Positions 41,801-47,942 of a DNA stretch of 64,000 bases are shown in pieces. The stretch covers positions 1 through 64,000 of the forward strand of contig NMRB01002527.1 of NCBI GenBank assembly GCA_002633025.1, written 5' to 3'. A program made the translations under genes and the position numbers. The notes under the pieces were generated by a model. That model worked only from the letters and a program-made list of their open reading frames with translations. It ran no database searches and was not told where the DNA came from. Numbering within the stretch: position 1 is the stretch's first letter; every line of letters starts with the position of its first letter. Source of the stretch: Notospermus geniculatus (Eukaryota > Nemertea > Pilidiophora > Heteronemertea > Lineidae).

Positions 41801-44165
41801 TCCTAAATACACGTGTGGACTAGGTGAAAGTACATGTAAAAGCAGTGTTGCTTTCTGAAATTAGGATGACAGAGCAGCTCGTAATAGGCCTACATGAGGA
41901 GGCCCAACACTTCACCATAATGGGAGGTCACCTCTGTGGACAAGGGACCAACATACAGACTACGGGTACTAGGAAACATAATTATTTAGATACAAACATG
42001 CAATTACAAATCTATGGTAACATCATCTAAACAAAAAGTAATCTCAACTTCTAACTTTCTCATTGGCAAATCCATGTGAGCTTGGTAGATGTGCACAGTT
42101 TACTTACTGGTCATGAGAAAGCTTTCTGAAACTCTACTTGGTTGTTTTCAAAAGATTCTTATGTATCTGTTTCCATTTCTTTCCAGCTAAAGGCCGAACC
42201 AACCTCGAATTACGCGAACAGTTCATCCTTGCCCAGGGCGTTTCTCAGTCAATGGCGACGTTCGTACCTCGCAGCCCTGGAGGGTCTCACTCGGGTGGTA
42301 GCAGCGTCAGCAGTTATTCTACAACATCTTACGCGAGCACGAGGACTGCCAGTGCTAGCTCTGCTGCCAGTGGTCCTATCACCAAGGTACATTTCCTCTA
42401 TGATGTTCCTGAATTAAAGGACCACAGTATTGCTTCCCAATCCTGCGTTACACCTACCCGCGTTAAGGGGAGACCTCTATTAACGACTTGGTAAACTACC
42501 GCATACAACTAGTCTCGCGCAGCCAGCCGTTTCGTTCCGCAGTACTGCTACACTAACTTGTTCGATCCCCAGCGGCTGGGTGACCGAGGCTGTAATCATA
42601 CATTCTCCAACACTGGGGCGAAAGGCTTAACTACAGTATTGGAGCATGGTGCCAGCGGCGCCGGCTGTCGACAGAAAGATGCAATACAGTGGCCCTTTAA
42701 CGAAAACATGTTGATGTGGTGATTCTCATTAGATTCAAAATTATTTCCACTATAAAATTGCAACTTATTTGACTGACAGTTTTCCTTTCTGTGTCACCAA
42801 ATGAGCCAATGTTGGAGACACCCTTTAGGTGTCTATAGAATATGTAGAATTGGAAGTTCCTTCCCTATTTGAAAGGCAGGTGTAATAGAAATTGATCCCC
42901 GCTCAGGTATTTCATTGTGCTGTAAATACTACCCTCATAACCTGGGATTATAAGCATGAGTTAACATAGGGAATTAAGCTGGTTGAATGAGCAAGGTGTG
43001 GTTGTGGGCAGAAGGACATAGAGAACAGCCGAGACAACCCACACACAAAGACCCAGCCCTGCTAGAAGATCCAGCCCCAAAAAAGACTCAAGTACAAGAG
43101 AGGGCCAACTTGGACAGTGACTGCCTTTTGAGGCGAGCTGTTTTCTTTGGGCCCCTCGTGAACAATAGATTTTCTATTGTATCCGACAAAGCTCGGTGCG
43201 ACAAAGTTCTACAAAATCCCCTCCTCAAATTTCATAGCTTCGTGTTTGACACCATCAAGTTACATAACTAAGACTGATTACCCCTGGTGTACCATTCTAA
43301 GACATTCTTTCTTTTCTCTACAGGTCCGAGAAAAAACCCAGTGGGGTCATCCATGGCGTCAGACAACAAGGTCACGAACGAGCCCGGATAATGAAGTGGG
43401 TGAAATCATGGCTCGACGAGAGAGAAGTGGATCATCCAGTTCACGGCGTGATCACAGCAGCGGAGACGGTGAATCTCGGATTCCAAAACCTCTTGGCAGT
43501 AAGTAGCTGTCTTGTGGTGTCCATTTGCCATAAAGAGTGGGGACTTCATGGTGCCATTTTGAGATGTTGTGCAGTGTCATTTTGCCTGCGCCGTGCAGTG
43601 TACATGTACGTGTACATTGTGCATACCGGTACTTGATCTGCTCAGATATGATAGATGAATCAGTGCAACAAGATCCAAGGTGTATATATGATGCAAGAGA
43701 AATCCTGAACTTTAAGGCAACAGCGGAACAGTGTTGAAGGAATGGTTTTAAAGAAAATAGCCCATTTCACATTATTCTTTCAACAAACTGACAATTTCCT
43801 TGATTTTCGCAGGTCGAGGAGGAAGTCGTTCAAGCAGTCGACCCAGCAGTCGTCCCAGCAGTCGTCCAGGGAGTCGTCAGAATAGCCGTCCACCCAGTCG
43901 TGCTGGAAGTGAATTTTCCTCCGACGGGGAATCAGAAAGTCGCATCCCCAGGCCATCGCCCAAAAAACCCACTTCATTATCTTCTAAGTCACCAGGAGCA
44001 GGCGCTGAGTCATCAAAAGGAACATCAAGGATGTTATCGTCTGCTTCTGGGTCTCCTTCTCAAACCGCCCCGAGGCAAGGACTCTCACGAATACCATCAG
44101 TGAAACAGACTAATTCATCAGCATCGTCCAACGCATCGAGTGCAAGCACGGCAAAAAGAAAATAA
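1905..44165 (+). CDS. MACF1/DST-like: spectraplakin (MACF1/DST/shot-type cytolinker), 3' part, 42 exons
   Basis: Giant cytoskeletal linker that joins actin, microtubules and junctions; the window holds the rod and the microtubule-binding C-terminus. Exons: 1905-2237, 2411-2573, 2715-2881, 3006-3335, 3543-3693, 3802-3971, 4126-4569, 4690-4902, 4994-5326, 5505-5834, 7703-8029, 9626-9710, 9915-10129, 10388-10714, 10877-11203, 11911-12117, 12309-12428, 12587-12698, 12908-13134, 13273-13599, 13797-13967, 14058-14213, 18573-18899, 19026-19196, 19323-19478, 19592-19798, 19984-20270, 20410-20569, 20693-20887, 21049-21177, 21310-21453, 21613-21801, 21897-22039, 22260-22398, 25985-26122 (broken), 28852-28964, 29219-29335, 31231-31348, 32215-32280 (cassette), 42187-42386, 43324-43498, 43813-44165. 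Every junction keeps frame except after 26122; about 2,900 codons in all. The order spectrin repeats, EF-EF, GAS2, Ser/Arg tail is diagnostic of spectraplakins. Invertebrates usually have one such gene, so a vertebrate paralogue name cannot be assigned. The start codon lies upstream of the window. Confidence 0.96.
6165..6256 (-). repeat. tRNA-like sequence or SINE head
   Basis: On the minus strand an A box TGGCCTAGTGG (6249-6239) and a B box GGTTCGAGTCT (6183-6173) stand about 55 bases apart, the spacing of a tRNA with a long variable arm (Leu/Ser type). Base pairing of the acceptor stem is not convincing, so a tRNA pseudogene or SINE head is more likely than a working tRNA. Confidence 0.5.
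6967..7105. repeat. imperfect foldback element
   Basis: Left end GTCAACTTTGGCGTTTCATG and right end reverse complement GTCAACTTGAGTTTGCTGTG align over about 45 bases with gaps, both running into TTCACAGGGAA. A degraded MITE. Confidence 0.5.
7141..7431. mobile_element. Mutator-like foldback MITE with 9-bp target duplication
   Basis: Terminal inverted repeats of about 100 bp begin TACACTCCTCTCGCAGTGTT and end in its reverse complement. The 9-bp direct repeat atctggctt flanks the element exactly (7132-7140 and 7432-7440). Long terminal inverted repeats plus a 9-bp duplication point to the Mutator superfamily. No transposase is present. Confidence 0.75.
7703..14213 (+). CDS. spectraplakin exons 11-22: middle spectrin repeats
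   Basis: Twelve exons give about eight further spectrin repeats. Single-exon units of exactly 327 bases (109 codons) occur at 7703, 10388, 10877 and 13273. Split units also sum to 327: 207+120 (11911 and 12309) and 171+156 (13797 and 14058). Exons 9626 and 9915 make a shorter 100-codon unit, and 12587 with 12908 a 113-codon unit. The intron after 9710 begins with GC (AAAG|gcaagt), a GC-AG intron; reading frame and homology require this junction. Repeat signatures include [18 protein letters not shown] across 13967/14058 and [14 protein letters not shown] in exon 20. Confidence 0.94.
8030..9625 (+). other. intron 11 of spectraplakin
   Basis: 1.6 kb intron; more than half is the tandem dispersed repeat at 8602-9455. 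The rest shows nothing recognisable. Confidence 0.65.
8602..9455 (+). repeat. dispersed repeat with GGGGAGATAT ends and two internal monomers
   Basis: Starts with a small hairpin (atctccccgc...gcggggagat) and ends with cgaaagcggggagatatgcg. Inside, a unit with AAGTGATATCTCCTCC, ACCGTTCAA and TGTGCACAACACTC occurs twice (about 8695-8800 and 8999-9120). It carries CAAGGTCACAGGGGTCAAAC and a homopolymer-rich patch (9175-9260). No coding sequence. Confidence 0.55.
14341..14792 (+). repeat. dispersed repeat, GAGCTATTACGATGG type, cut by gap
   Basis: Begins with the hairpin tagctcactggggtgagcta, then a simple CGTCGTC tract. Further in are AATAAGGATACATAA and TTCAAGGTCACAGAGGTCAA. The same core recurs near 30300 (plus strand) and 63680 (minus strand). 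Non-coding. Confidence 0.6.
14793..15260. other. assembly gap (468 N)
   Basis: Run of N. No statement about content is possible. Confidence 0.99.
16547..16770. mobile_element. TA-target MITE (Tc1/mariner-like), copy 1
   Basis: Ends AAGTCCGGCAACATCTAACT and its near reverse complement, flanked by TA on both sides (16545-16546, 16771-16772). A second copy at 55336-55714 shows the same ends and TA flanks. 224 bp, no coding capacity. Confidence 0.75.
17587..17713. mobile_element. foldback MITE
   Basis: Inverted ends GGCCAACCACACAGAAAGTC and GACTTTCTGTGCGGTTGGC, about 22 bp each. Target duplication not clear. Confidence 0.55.
18573..21801 (+). CDS. spectraplakin exons 23-32: last spectrin repeats before the EF-hands
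   Basis: Ten exons encode six repeats. The unit sizes are 327 (18573), 171+156 (19026, 19323), 207 plus the first 120 bases of exon 27, the last 167 bases of exon 27 plus 160 (20410), 195+129 (20693, 21049) and 144+189 (21310, 21613). Exon 27 (19984-20270) therefore looks like a fusion of a 120-base half-unit with the start of the next repeat. The donor after 21453 is GC (GAG|gcatgt), the second GC-AG intron; the join [11 protein letters not shown] is needed for repeat continuity. Helix-A signatures include [30 protein letters not shown] and [20 protein letters not shown]. Confidence 0.94.
21897..22398 (+). CDS. spectraplakin exons 33-34: basic linker and start of the pre-EF helix
   Basis: Two exons (21897-22039 and 22260-22398) join in phase 2 across a split Ala codon. 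The first encodes [18 protein letters not shown] and a Lys/Pro-rich stretch; the second contains the motif [19 protein letters not shown], closely like the segment that precedes the EF-hands in animal spectraplakins. This is the known low-complexity hinge between rod and EF-GAS2 module; the strong basic character is visible directly. Confidence 0.93.
22741..22906. repeat. inverted repeat, 19-bp ends
   Basis: TATTCATCGTATCCATGAC is answered by its reverse complement at 22888-22906. The interior contains a duplicated TTTTGCCCACCA-like phrase. Confidence 0.5.
22934..22990. repeat. 57-bp perfect hairpin
   Basis: Two 23-base arms (starting CCGAGACTATCA) pair perfectly around an 11-base loop. It lies 27 bases after the previous inverted repeat. 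Confidence 0.7.
24658..24856. mobile_element. foldback MITE, CTGTAAAGCAGGTAA type
   Basis: Ends TACTGTAAAGCAGGTAAATT and its near reverse complement; the interior repeats CGCGAA/TTTCGTG phrases. Ends resemble those of 46397-46537 (TACTGTAAAATCAC). Confidence 0.55.
25985..26122 (+). CDS. spectraplakin exon 35: EF-hand 1, exon broken at its 3' end
   Basis: Opens in phase 0 after a pyrimidine-rich acceptor (ctcctctcctccag). It encodes [20 protein letters not shown] and then the calcium loop [12 protein letters not shown], with Asp at 1, 3 and 5, Gly 6, Ile 8 and Glu 12, so the loop is intact. Family members continue with an exiting helix of about 11 residues (Phe-Ile at its start). Here the sequence instead meets a lone N followed by a run of G, and no donor can be seen. 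The next exon expects one extra base of phase. The missing 30-odd bases are best explained by sequencing or assembly failure, not by a biological truncation. Confidence 0.9.
26123..28851 (+). other. intron 35 region after broken exon
   Basis: Begins with N and about 18 G. No exon for the missing EF-hand exit helix is found in the following 2.7 kb. Otherwise unique-looking AT-rich DNA. Confidence 0.6.
28852..28964 (+). CDS. spectraplakin exon 36: EF-hand 2
   Basis: Preceded by tctatttcag; two leading bases complete a codon from the damaged exon 35. It encodes [15 protein letters not shown] and the loop [12 protein letters not shown] followed by [10 protein letters not shown], a canonical second EF-hand with all ligand positions present. 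Ends in phase 0 before gtatga. EF-hands of this family support folding of the adjacent GAS2 domain and can make microtubule binding calcium-sensitive (family knowledge). Confidence 0.94.
29219..31348 (+). CDS. spectraplakin exons 37-38: GAS2 (GAR) microtubule-binding domain
   Basis: Exon 37 (29219-29335) encodes [20 protein letters not shown] and ends IGEGKYR. Exon 38 (31231-31348) encodes [20 protein letters not shown], then the near-invariant [19 protein letters not shown]. The Cys cluster CSKCTC matches the metal-binding position of GAS2 domains. The join KYR|FGDSQ lacks the six-residue insert that vertebrate isoforms can carry, so it is the direct splice form. The intron of 1.9 kb between them contains a large repeat. 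This domain binds and stabilises the microtubule lattice. Confidence 0.95.
29784..30450 (+). repeat. dispersed repeat with GCCCGCTTGGC ends
   Basis: Inverted ends GCCCGCTTGGC (29788) and GCCAAGCGGGC (30419). The interior shares ATCTAATAAGGATACATAA and TTCAAGGTCACAGAGGTCAA with the repeats at 14341 and 63495. Fills much of the GAS2-domain intron. Confidence 0.6.
30938..31140. mobile_element. imperfect inverted-repeat element in GAS2 intron
   Basis: Left TTGTGAGCCGTTCCAGCAAA and right reverse complement ATGTGACCCGCTCCAGAAAA match for about 40 bp, including AGCAGACRCTTGTCRCAA. It ends 90 bases before exon 38. Confidence 0.55.
32215..32280 (+). CDS. spectraplakin exon 39: 66-base cassette exon after GAS2
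   Basis: Flanked by tgtgtcatttacag and a G|gtattc donor. It enters after one base of a codon and leaves after one base, so inclusion or skipping both keep frame: skipping joins the Arg codon and G to the CTAAAGGC of exon 40 ([17 protein letters not shown]). Inclusion adds 22 residues starting [10 protein letters not shown] and ending RTTPPLA. Vertebrate spectraplakins have an alternative insert at the same position, between the end of GAS2 and the AKGRTN segment. Whether it is regulated here is inferred from phase and position only. Confidence 0.78.
33173..33363. mobile_element. foldback MITE
   Basis: GATCTGCGCACTTCTGCCGA and about 28 further bases are repeated in inverted orientation at 33314-33363, with a few mismatches. 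Confidence 0.6.
37120..37260. mobile_element. foldback related to AAGGCGCCGCTCCACGTGA elements
   Basis: Ends AAGGTGCTCTTCCACGTAAT and reverse complement AAGGCGCATCTCCACGTGAG. The same pattern with TTTTCT inside forms the inner element at 55381-55488, so both belong to one divergent family. Confidence 0.5.
37598..37868. repeat. foldback with repeated CCGCACAC motif
   Basis: Ends GCCGCACACGAGTGCAATT and its exact reverse complement. Between them further CCGCACAC / CCACACACGATTGCAATTT phrases and GTTGGAGGCAAAA repeats occur. Looks like a composite or self-inserted family. Confidence 0.55.
38071..38170. repeat. 20-bp minisatellite, 5 copies
   Basis: Unit ACAAATCGTGTGCAACAACA, nearly identical in all five copies, so recent or actively homogenised. 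Confidence 0.9.
38220..38850. repeat. pair of diverged direct repeats
   Basis: TTACGGCGCC ... GCAGAATTGGCATGAAAAAG occurs at about 38222-38320 and again at 38747-38840 in the same orientation, about 520 bp apart. Possibly the two ends of a decayed element. Confidence 0.4.
39247..39788. mobile_element. inverted-repeat element interrupted by a palindrome
   Basis: Ends CACGCTGGTGATTCAAAC and exact reverse complement. Similarity continues inward (GCATAACTAAT on both sides) for about 65 bp. The 296-bp palindrome at 39332-39627 sits inside. Confidence 0.7.
39332..39627. mobile_element. 296-bp near-perfect palindrome with CACCGCGGTG array
   Basis: Starts TACGGTGGCCCATAGAGCTC and ends in its reverse complement; arms of about 100 bp. 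A 6-7 bp direct repeat (cgcagt/cgcagtt) flanks it at 39326 and 39628, so it is an insertion. The centre holds five CACCGCGGTG palindromes at 39436, 39456, 39476, 39497 and 39517. Confidence 0.8.
41311..41435. mobile_element. foldback, GTCGTATTCATAAAG type
   Basis: About 55-bp arms; left GTCGTATTCATAAAGCGGTT, right ends GCTTTATGAATATG. The arms contain CCGTCTTAGGCCGGTTC and its inverse. Confidence 0.65.
42187..42386 (+). CDS. spectraplakin exon 40: conserved post-GAS2 segment and Ser-rich start of tail
   Basis: Acceptor catttctttccag. One G from the previous exon plus CT makes Ala. Encodes [20 protein letters not shown], a segment conserved across spectraplakins, then a Ser/Thr/Gly-rich stretch ([20 protein letters not shown]). 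Ends in phase 0 before gtacat. The preceding intron is about 9.9 kb from the cassette exon and is the largest in the window, full of small transposons. Confidence 0.93.
42387..43323 (+). other. intron 40 of spectraplakin
   Basis: 0.94 kb; the first third is the TTAA-bounded MITE at 42414. Nothing else recognised. Confidence 0.6.
42414..42700. mobile_element. TTAA-bounded MITE, family A copy 1
   Basis: TTAA plus AGGACCACAGTATTGC on the left, GCAATACAGTGGCCCT plus TTAA on the right. A second, interrupted copy lies at 55122-55786. TTAA may be a piggyBac-like target duplication or part of the inverted repeat. Confidence 0.65.
43324..43498 (+). CDS. spectraplakin exon 41: tail with first SxIP motif
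   Basis: Acceptor ctttctctacag, phase 0 in; 175 bases, leaving one base. Encodes [20 protein letters not shown], a Ser/Arg stretch ([20 protein letters not shown]) and SRIPKPLG. If the donor is not used the frame stops two codons later (Lys then TAG at 43504-43506), which would give a shorter tail. The S-R-I-P in a basic, Ser-rich setting fits the S/T-x-I-P consensus for EB1-family binding at growing microtubule ends. Confidence 0.88.
43813..44165 (+). CDS. spectraplakin exon 42: C-terminal Ser/Arg tail with SxIP motifs, stop at 44165
   Basis: Acceptor ttgattttcgcag; the first two bases complete a Ser codon. Encodes a repeated Ser-Arg-Pro run ([20 protein letters not shown]), [12 protein letters not shown], and near the end [10 protein letters not shown], finishing TAKRK and TAA. 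Two more S-R-I-P motifs are thus present. Low complexity and net positive charge match the microtubule-binding tail of ACF7 and shot. Ser next to Arg offers likely GSK3-type or basophilic kinase sites (inference). Confidence 0.93.
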
Positions 44166-45952
44166 CACCAAAAACTATCGATAGAATCAGTCCAAAGCGA
44201 TGCTGTGAAATTAATCTACATGTATGTACATGTAGTAGGAATTAGAATTTTTACATGTATGCTGTGCTGTGTATTTCTCTGCGTGATTCACTGGAGTGTA
44301 GAGATGTGGTGCGTGTCCGAGATTTTTCCTCACCACTAAATTTGAGACAAAAGACGAGAGTTGGTAGTGTACACACTACATACTGCCATTTTCATTGTGA
44401 GATTTGAGTAGAAACTTTGCGGTTGTCATATTGCTGAAACTCTGGTTGAAGGGCAACCGTTTTATGTTTCAATAGAGAATTACCATGTATTATAATTGCA
44501 AATGAGATGCAATGTGAAACTCAATTTTCAATCAAAGAAATGATTATTACAATAACACATAAAAATTTTGCAGTTTTCTCATCAAGATACAACATTTTGT
44601 CGAATCATATGTAAATGCACTTCCCCTGTTAGAATAGCCATGATTGTGAATTAAGCAGATCCTTCACTTCAAAAAAGTTTCTTTTTAATCAAGTTGCAAA
44701 TAATGATACTGAGCTATTATCTATAGGAGTAGAAGCAGAAACAAGCAGTTCTTCAAATTCCTCTCGTTTCCATGGTAACCAGCTGGCTGCTTTCATACCC
44801 AGTTGCATACCTTGGGATCATACCTAACTTTTTGTAAGCTAAGTGGGGGATGATGTAATCAAGATATCATGAAGAAGCATATCATCAACACAAATTCCTG
44901 TTATACATTCCACTGTGCTGCTTGTACTACCGGGTATTGCTATGGTAACCGCATGGGGAAACAAGGAATAAGTTTCCGTTAGAAAAATAGAGAAAACTGG
45001 CCATAGCTTGGATTCAAATTGTTGAAGCGATGTATTTATACATGGAATCTGAATGGAAATTGATAAGAAACCTCATGGGACGAGATTTTTTTTCCTTTTC
45101 CATCATGGTTGATGATGGTAATATTATAATTGTATGATAGTTAACTGAATGTTGCTCCTAAATCTAAGCCATTACGTGTATGATCAGAATATTCAGAATG
45201 AGCGTATGTTAACCTTTTTTCAACTGCACATTTTTAAGGTGTGTGGAGCCTGTTGTTATTAAATTAATATGCAATGCAATTTGTACACTGAGTGTGGTGA
45301 GGATTTTGACTGTATAATCATAAAATGTACTTCGAATGGAAAACTCGCGGCTTCACTGATTCCTATTTTACAGAGGGGACCTGTGTCATGGGAATCTGAG
45401 AGGTCGCATAGGTTAGCATAGTGAACCATTCGGTTGCTATGACCACCTGTGATTACTGTAGCAACTGTCACTGCTGTCAGTAAGAAAGCAGTCAAATCCA
45501 TTTGTACTTAGAGATGCTACAGTATTGTTCAAAATTAGTTGTTCTGTAGATTTAGTGTTAATATCAAGGAGGAACGTTCCTAGACTGTTGTATAAATGTA
45601 GGTGGCTTAATATTATTTTTATTGAATCATGGGCTAGATGATTGTGTTTGTATTAATTTAATCTGTTGAGACACACCTATACGTGACCTTTTAGTCAGGG
45701 TCACAAGTGTATATTGATTGTTTTGTAAAGAAGGTTGTAAGATATTTGCTTTGGATGATAAAGTATTTTAGGTGGGCGTCACAGCCCTGCTGCAATGGGT
45801 TCTTTTCTATATCTTAGCCCTTTGTTTTTACTTTTCTTACCCAGCGCCTCTCAACTGCAGCAGTCATGTCTTTCTCTTGTTGATTCAAATCCTTCCTGTG
45901 ATGTACTCAACTGTTGTTTGTGCTGTGGACATAGAATGGGTGGTGGACAAAC
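44166..45952 (+). other. probable 3' UTR and downstream intergenic DNA
   Basis: No exon is seen. The sequence directly after the stop is AT-rich with TACATGTA-type words (44218-44236). I cannot place the polyadenylation site: clear AATAAA signals appear only far downstream (near 46567 and 47268), and a variant ATTAAA lies near 45257. Confidence 0.4.
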
Positions 45953-45956
45953 TTAA

Positions 45957-46152
45957 CCCTTAGAGCGCCGTTACCGAGTATACTCGGTGCAACAATTCTC
46001 TTTTTTAGGACCGTTACCGAGTATACTCGGAAAAGGTCATAAAATTCAAATTTCAAAACACATGCATTTTTGGCAATTTTTTTCTTTTTTTCGAAAAAAA
46101 ATTTTTTTGAAAAAAAACACGGAAAAGTTGAAAAAAAACGGCACTCTAAGGG
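45957..46152. mobile_element. piggyBac-like MITE at TTAA
   Basis: Ends CCCTTAGAGCGCCG and CGGCACTCTAAGGG, each directly flanked by TTAA (45953-45956, 46153-46156). Near the left end the palindrome CCGAGTATACTCGG occurs twice in CCGTTACCGAGTATACTCGG. 196 bp, no coding sequence. Confidence 0.75.
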
Positions 46153-46162
46153 TTAATTCACG

Positions 46163-46305
46163 GTTGAAAAAAGAAAAGGAATCTTTGTCAACTTGCTTCA
46201 AGATTGAAGGAAGCAAAGGAATCTTTATTAGCCTGCTTCAAGGTTGAAGAAAGAAAAAGAAATCTTTGTTAACCTACTTCAAGGTTGAAGAAAGAGGATT
46301 CTTTG
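46163..46305. repeat. about 40-bp minisatellite
   Basis: About 3.5 units containing GAATCTTTGTTAACCTGCTT and CAAGGTTGAAGAAAG, moderately diverged. Starts 10 bases after the piggyBac-like element. Confidence 0.7.
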
Positions 46306-46396
46306 TTTAACACAACCCGTTCAACCCACCTATCATTTGAAGTCTGCGATTACATAATGTCTGTGTGTATAGTGACACCAACTAGCCAGGTACTTC

Positions 46397-46537
46397 AACT
46401 ACTGTAAAATCACATTCTTGTTGCTGCATTTTTTTGGCAGGTGAGAAACCAATATTTGTTTTAATTCAAAGTGCCGAAGTACACAGTACCGTAATTGGAA
46501 AAATATAGCCAATAGATAACGTGATTTTACAGTATAT
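46397..46537. mobile_element. short inverted-repeat element
   Basis: TACTGTAAAATCAC at 46399 and GTGATTTTACAGTA at 46522-46535. Ends are close to those of the 24658 element. Confidence 0.5.
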
Positions 46538-46759
46538 TCTCCACCAGTTGAAAATTTCAATAAGAAATAAAAAGTAACTGCTATGTATTCTTTATTTTGG
46601 ATCACATTTAACTACAACAATGCAAAGTAGCTCAGTACAGGTGTACAAATTCATAGGTGTTTCGCTACTCATTTGCTAGATAGATTTAATTTTCTCTGCT
46701 CTTGTTGAATGGAAATTATCATACCTTGCGTACCATTGAATATGTATCATCATTTATTC

Positions 46760-46838
46760 CTAGAGGGGTTCTAACCCATAGAATTCCAATGTAAAACCAT
46801 AGCTAGAGGGATTCTAACCCATAGAATTCCAATGTAAA
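46760..46838. repeat. tandem duplication, 43-bp period
   Basis: CTAGAGGGRTTCTAACCCAT and the following 16 bases occur at 46760 and 46803, with one base change. Confidence 0.8.
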
Positions 46839-47427
46839 CGATAACTTATTACTGATCTATGGTACCGGTACTGAAATGAAATTTTGACAGAGTGTGACTA
46901 TTACTTCATCAGAACAGTATTAGAATAACACTGGTAAAACTATAAGGGAAAAAATCAGTTAAAGCGAACTGATATCAATTCGCTTTGAAGGGGACAATTT
47001 ACATTGTGTTGAGAAATTTCAACCCCAGCACATTTAGTGATGTTGTCATTAAAAATTCACTACTGGTTTTAATAATTTGAGATTAATGCCTGGGGTCTTA
47101 GGCACCAACTTTTTTTATCTGGCACATAACTTTTCTGATGAGGTGGTAACCCTGGCTGATTGGTGAGGTCTGATATATCTGTAATATGCTAATATTACTC
47201 AACTCAAAGGATAGCATCATGCACACATGGTTTAATAACATGGATTTGAGTTTGCTTATTGCAAATAAAATTTGCAGCGAATAAATAACAATTATATAAA
47301 TACAGTTTTGTTTTAAAATCTTTTATTGGGATATCCCTGATGTAAGGGTTAAACGCGTGCGCTCATGCGGAACGTTAATAANAGTCCTGCAGATTGACGG
47401 CGCGTCCATAAACCATGTGCCAGGAAG

Positions 47428-47715
47428 GGGAGCCACGATGGTGTACTGGTTCGGGCCTCCGACTAGCGGTCAGAGGGTCCCGGGTTCGAATCCCACTGGG
47501 CGTGAGACTTTGGGCAAGTCTCTTTGCCTCACTGGCCTCTCTCCACCCAGGTGTATAAATGGGTACCGGTCGGAATGCTCGGATTGAGTTCTACTGGAAG
47601 GTTTCAGGACAGACTGGGGTTAAAGTGTAAAGTCAGGTGAGAACCTCTACCGTTGTTGATATCAGACTATAAACCCAAAACTTTAACTTCAACTTTAACT
47701 TTAACTTTAATTATA
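47428..47715 (+). repeat. tRNA-derived SINE
   Basis: Pol III A box TGGTGTACTGG (47439-47449) and B box GGTTCGAATCC (47483-47493) 33 bases apart. A body with TTGGGCAAGTCTCTTTGCC and CACCCAGGTGTATAAATGGG follows, and it ends with an ACTTTAA tail repeated to 47711. This head, body and tail layout is that of a SINE. It lies 25 bases below the last visible ALS2 exon. Confidence 0.8.
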
Positions 47716-47739
47716 GCACACACGCACGGTCATACTCAC

Positions 47740-47942
47740 GTCCCATTCATTTTCCCAAAGTACCAGGAACCCCTATAGGTGGTGTCCTTCAACGGGCCAC
47801 TCCTAACGAACGTGTGGATGATACCGTGTCTGTTAATTGGCGGGGTAACATGGCCGCCAACGGCGTTTCGTTTCCCAGTGTTATTCTTGGTTTCGATCAG
47901 CACCTTGTCAATCGCATGGTTGATGGCCCAGAGCCAGTCGGA
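47740..47942 (-). CDS. ALS2 exon h: PH C-terminal helix and start of MORN repeats
   Basis: 203 bases after ttctacgtttcag, donor GGGAC|gtgagt. Encodes SDWLWAINHAIDKVLIETKN (PH C-helix, compare TKWLRAISQAVDQAL), then RSGPLKDTTYRGSWYFGKMN, the start of the first MORN repeat (alsin: RLKDATYDGRWLSGKPHG). The next exon should finish the repeat; none is visible between here and 44165. Confidence 0.88.

Larger units (their letters stand above)
31349..42186 (+). other. introns 38-39 of spectraplakin (10.8 kb), rich in small elements
   Basis: Contains the cassette exon 39 and, after it, foldbacks at 33173, 37120, 37598, 39247 and 41311, and a CAA minisatellite at 38071. 33500-34500 is strikingly AT-rich. 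No other exon is supported. Confidence 0.6.

Noticed and set aside
43780-43977. Minus-strand frame opposite the Ser/Arg tail
   Set aside because: Shadow of the repetitive coding strand.
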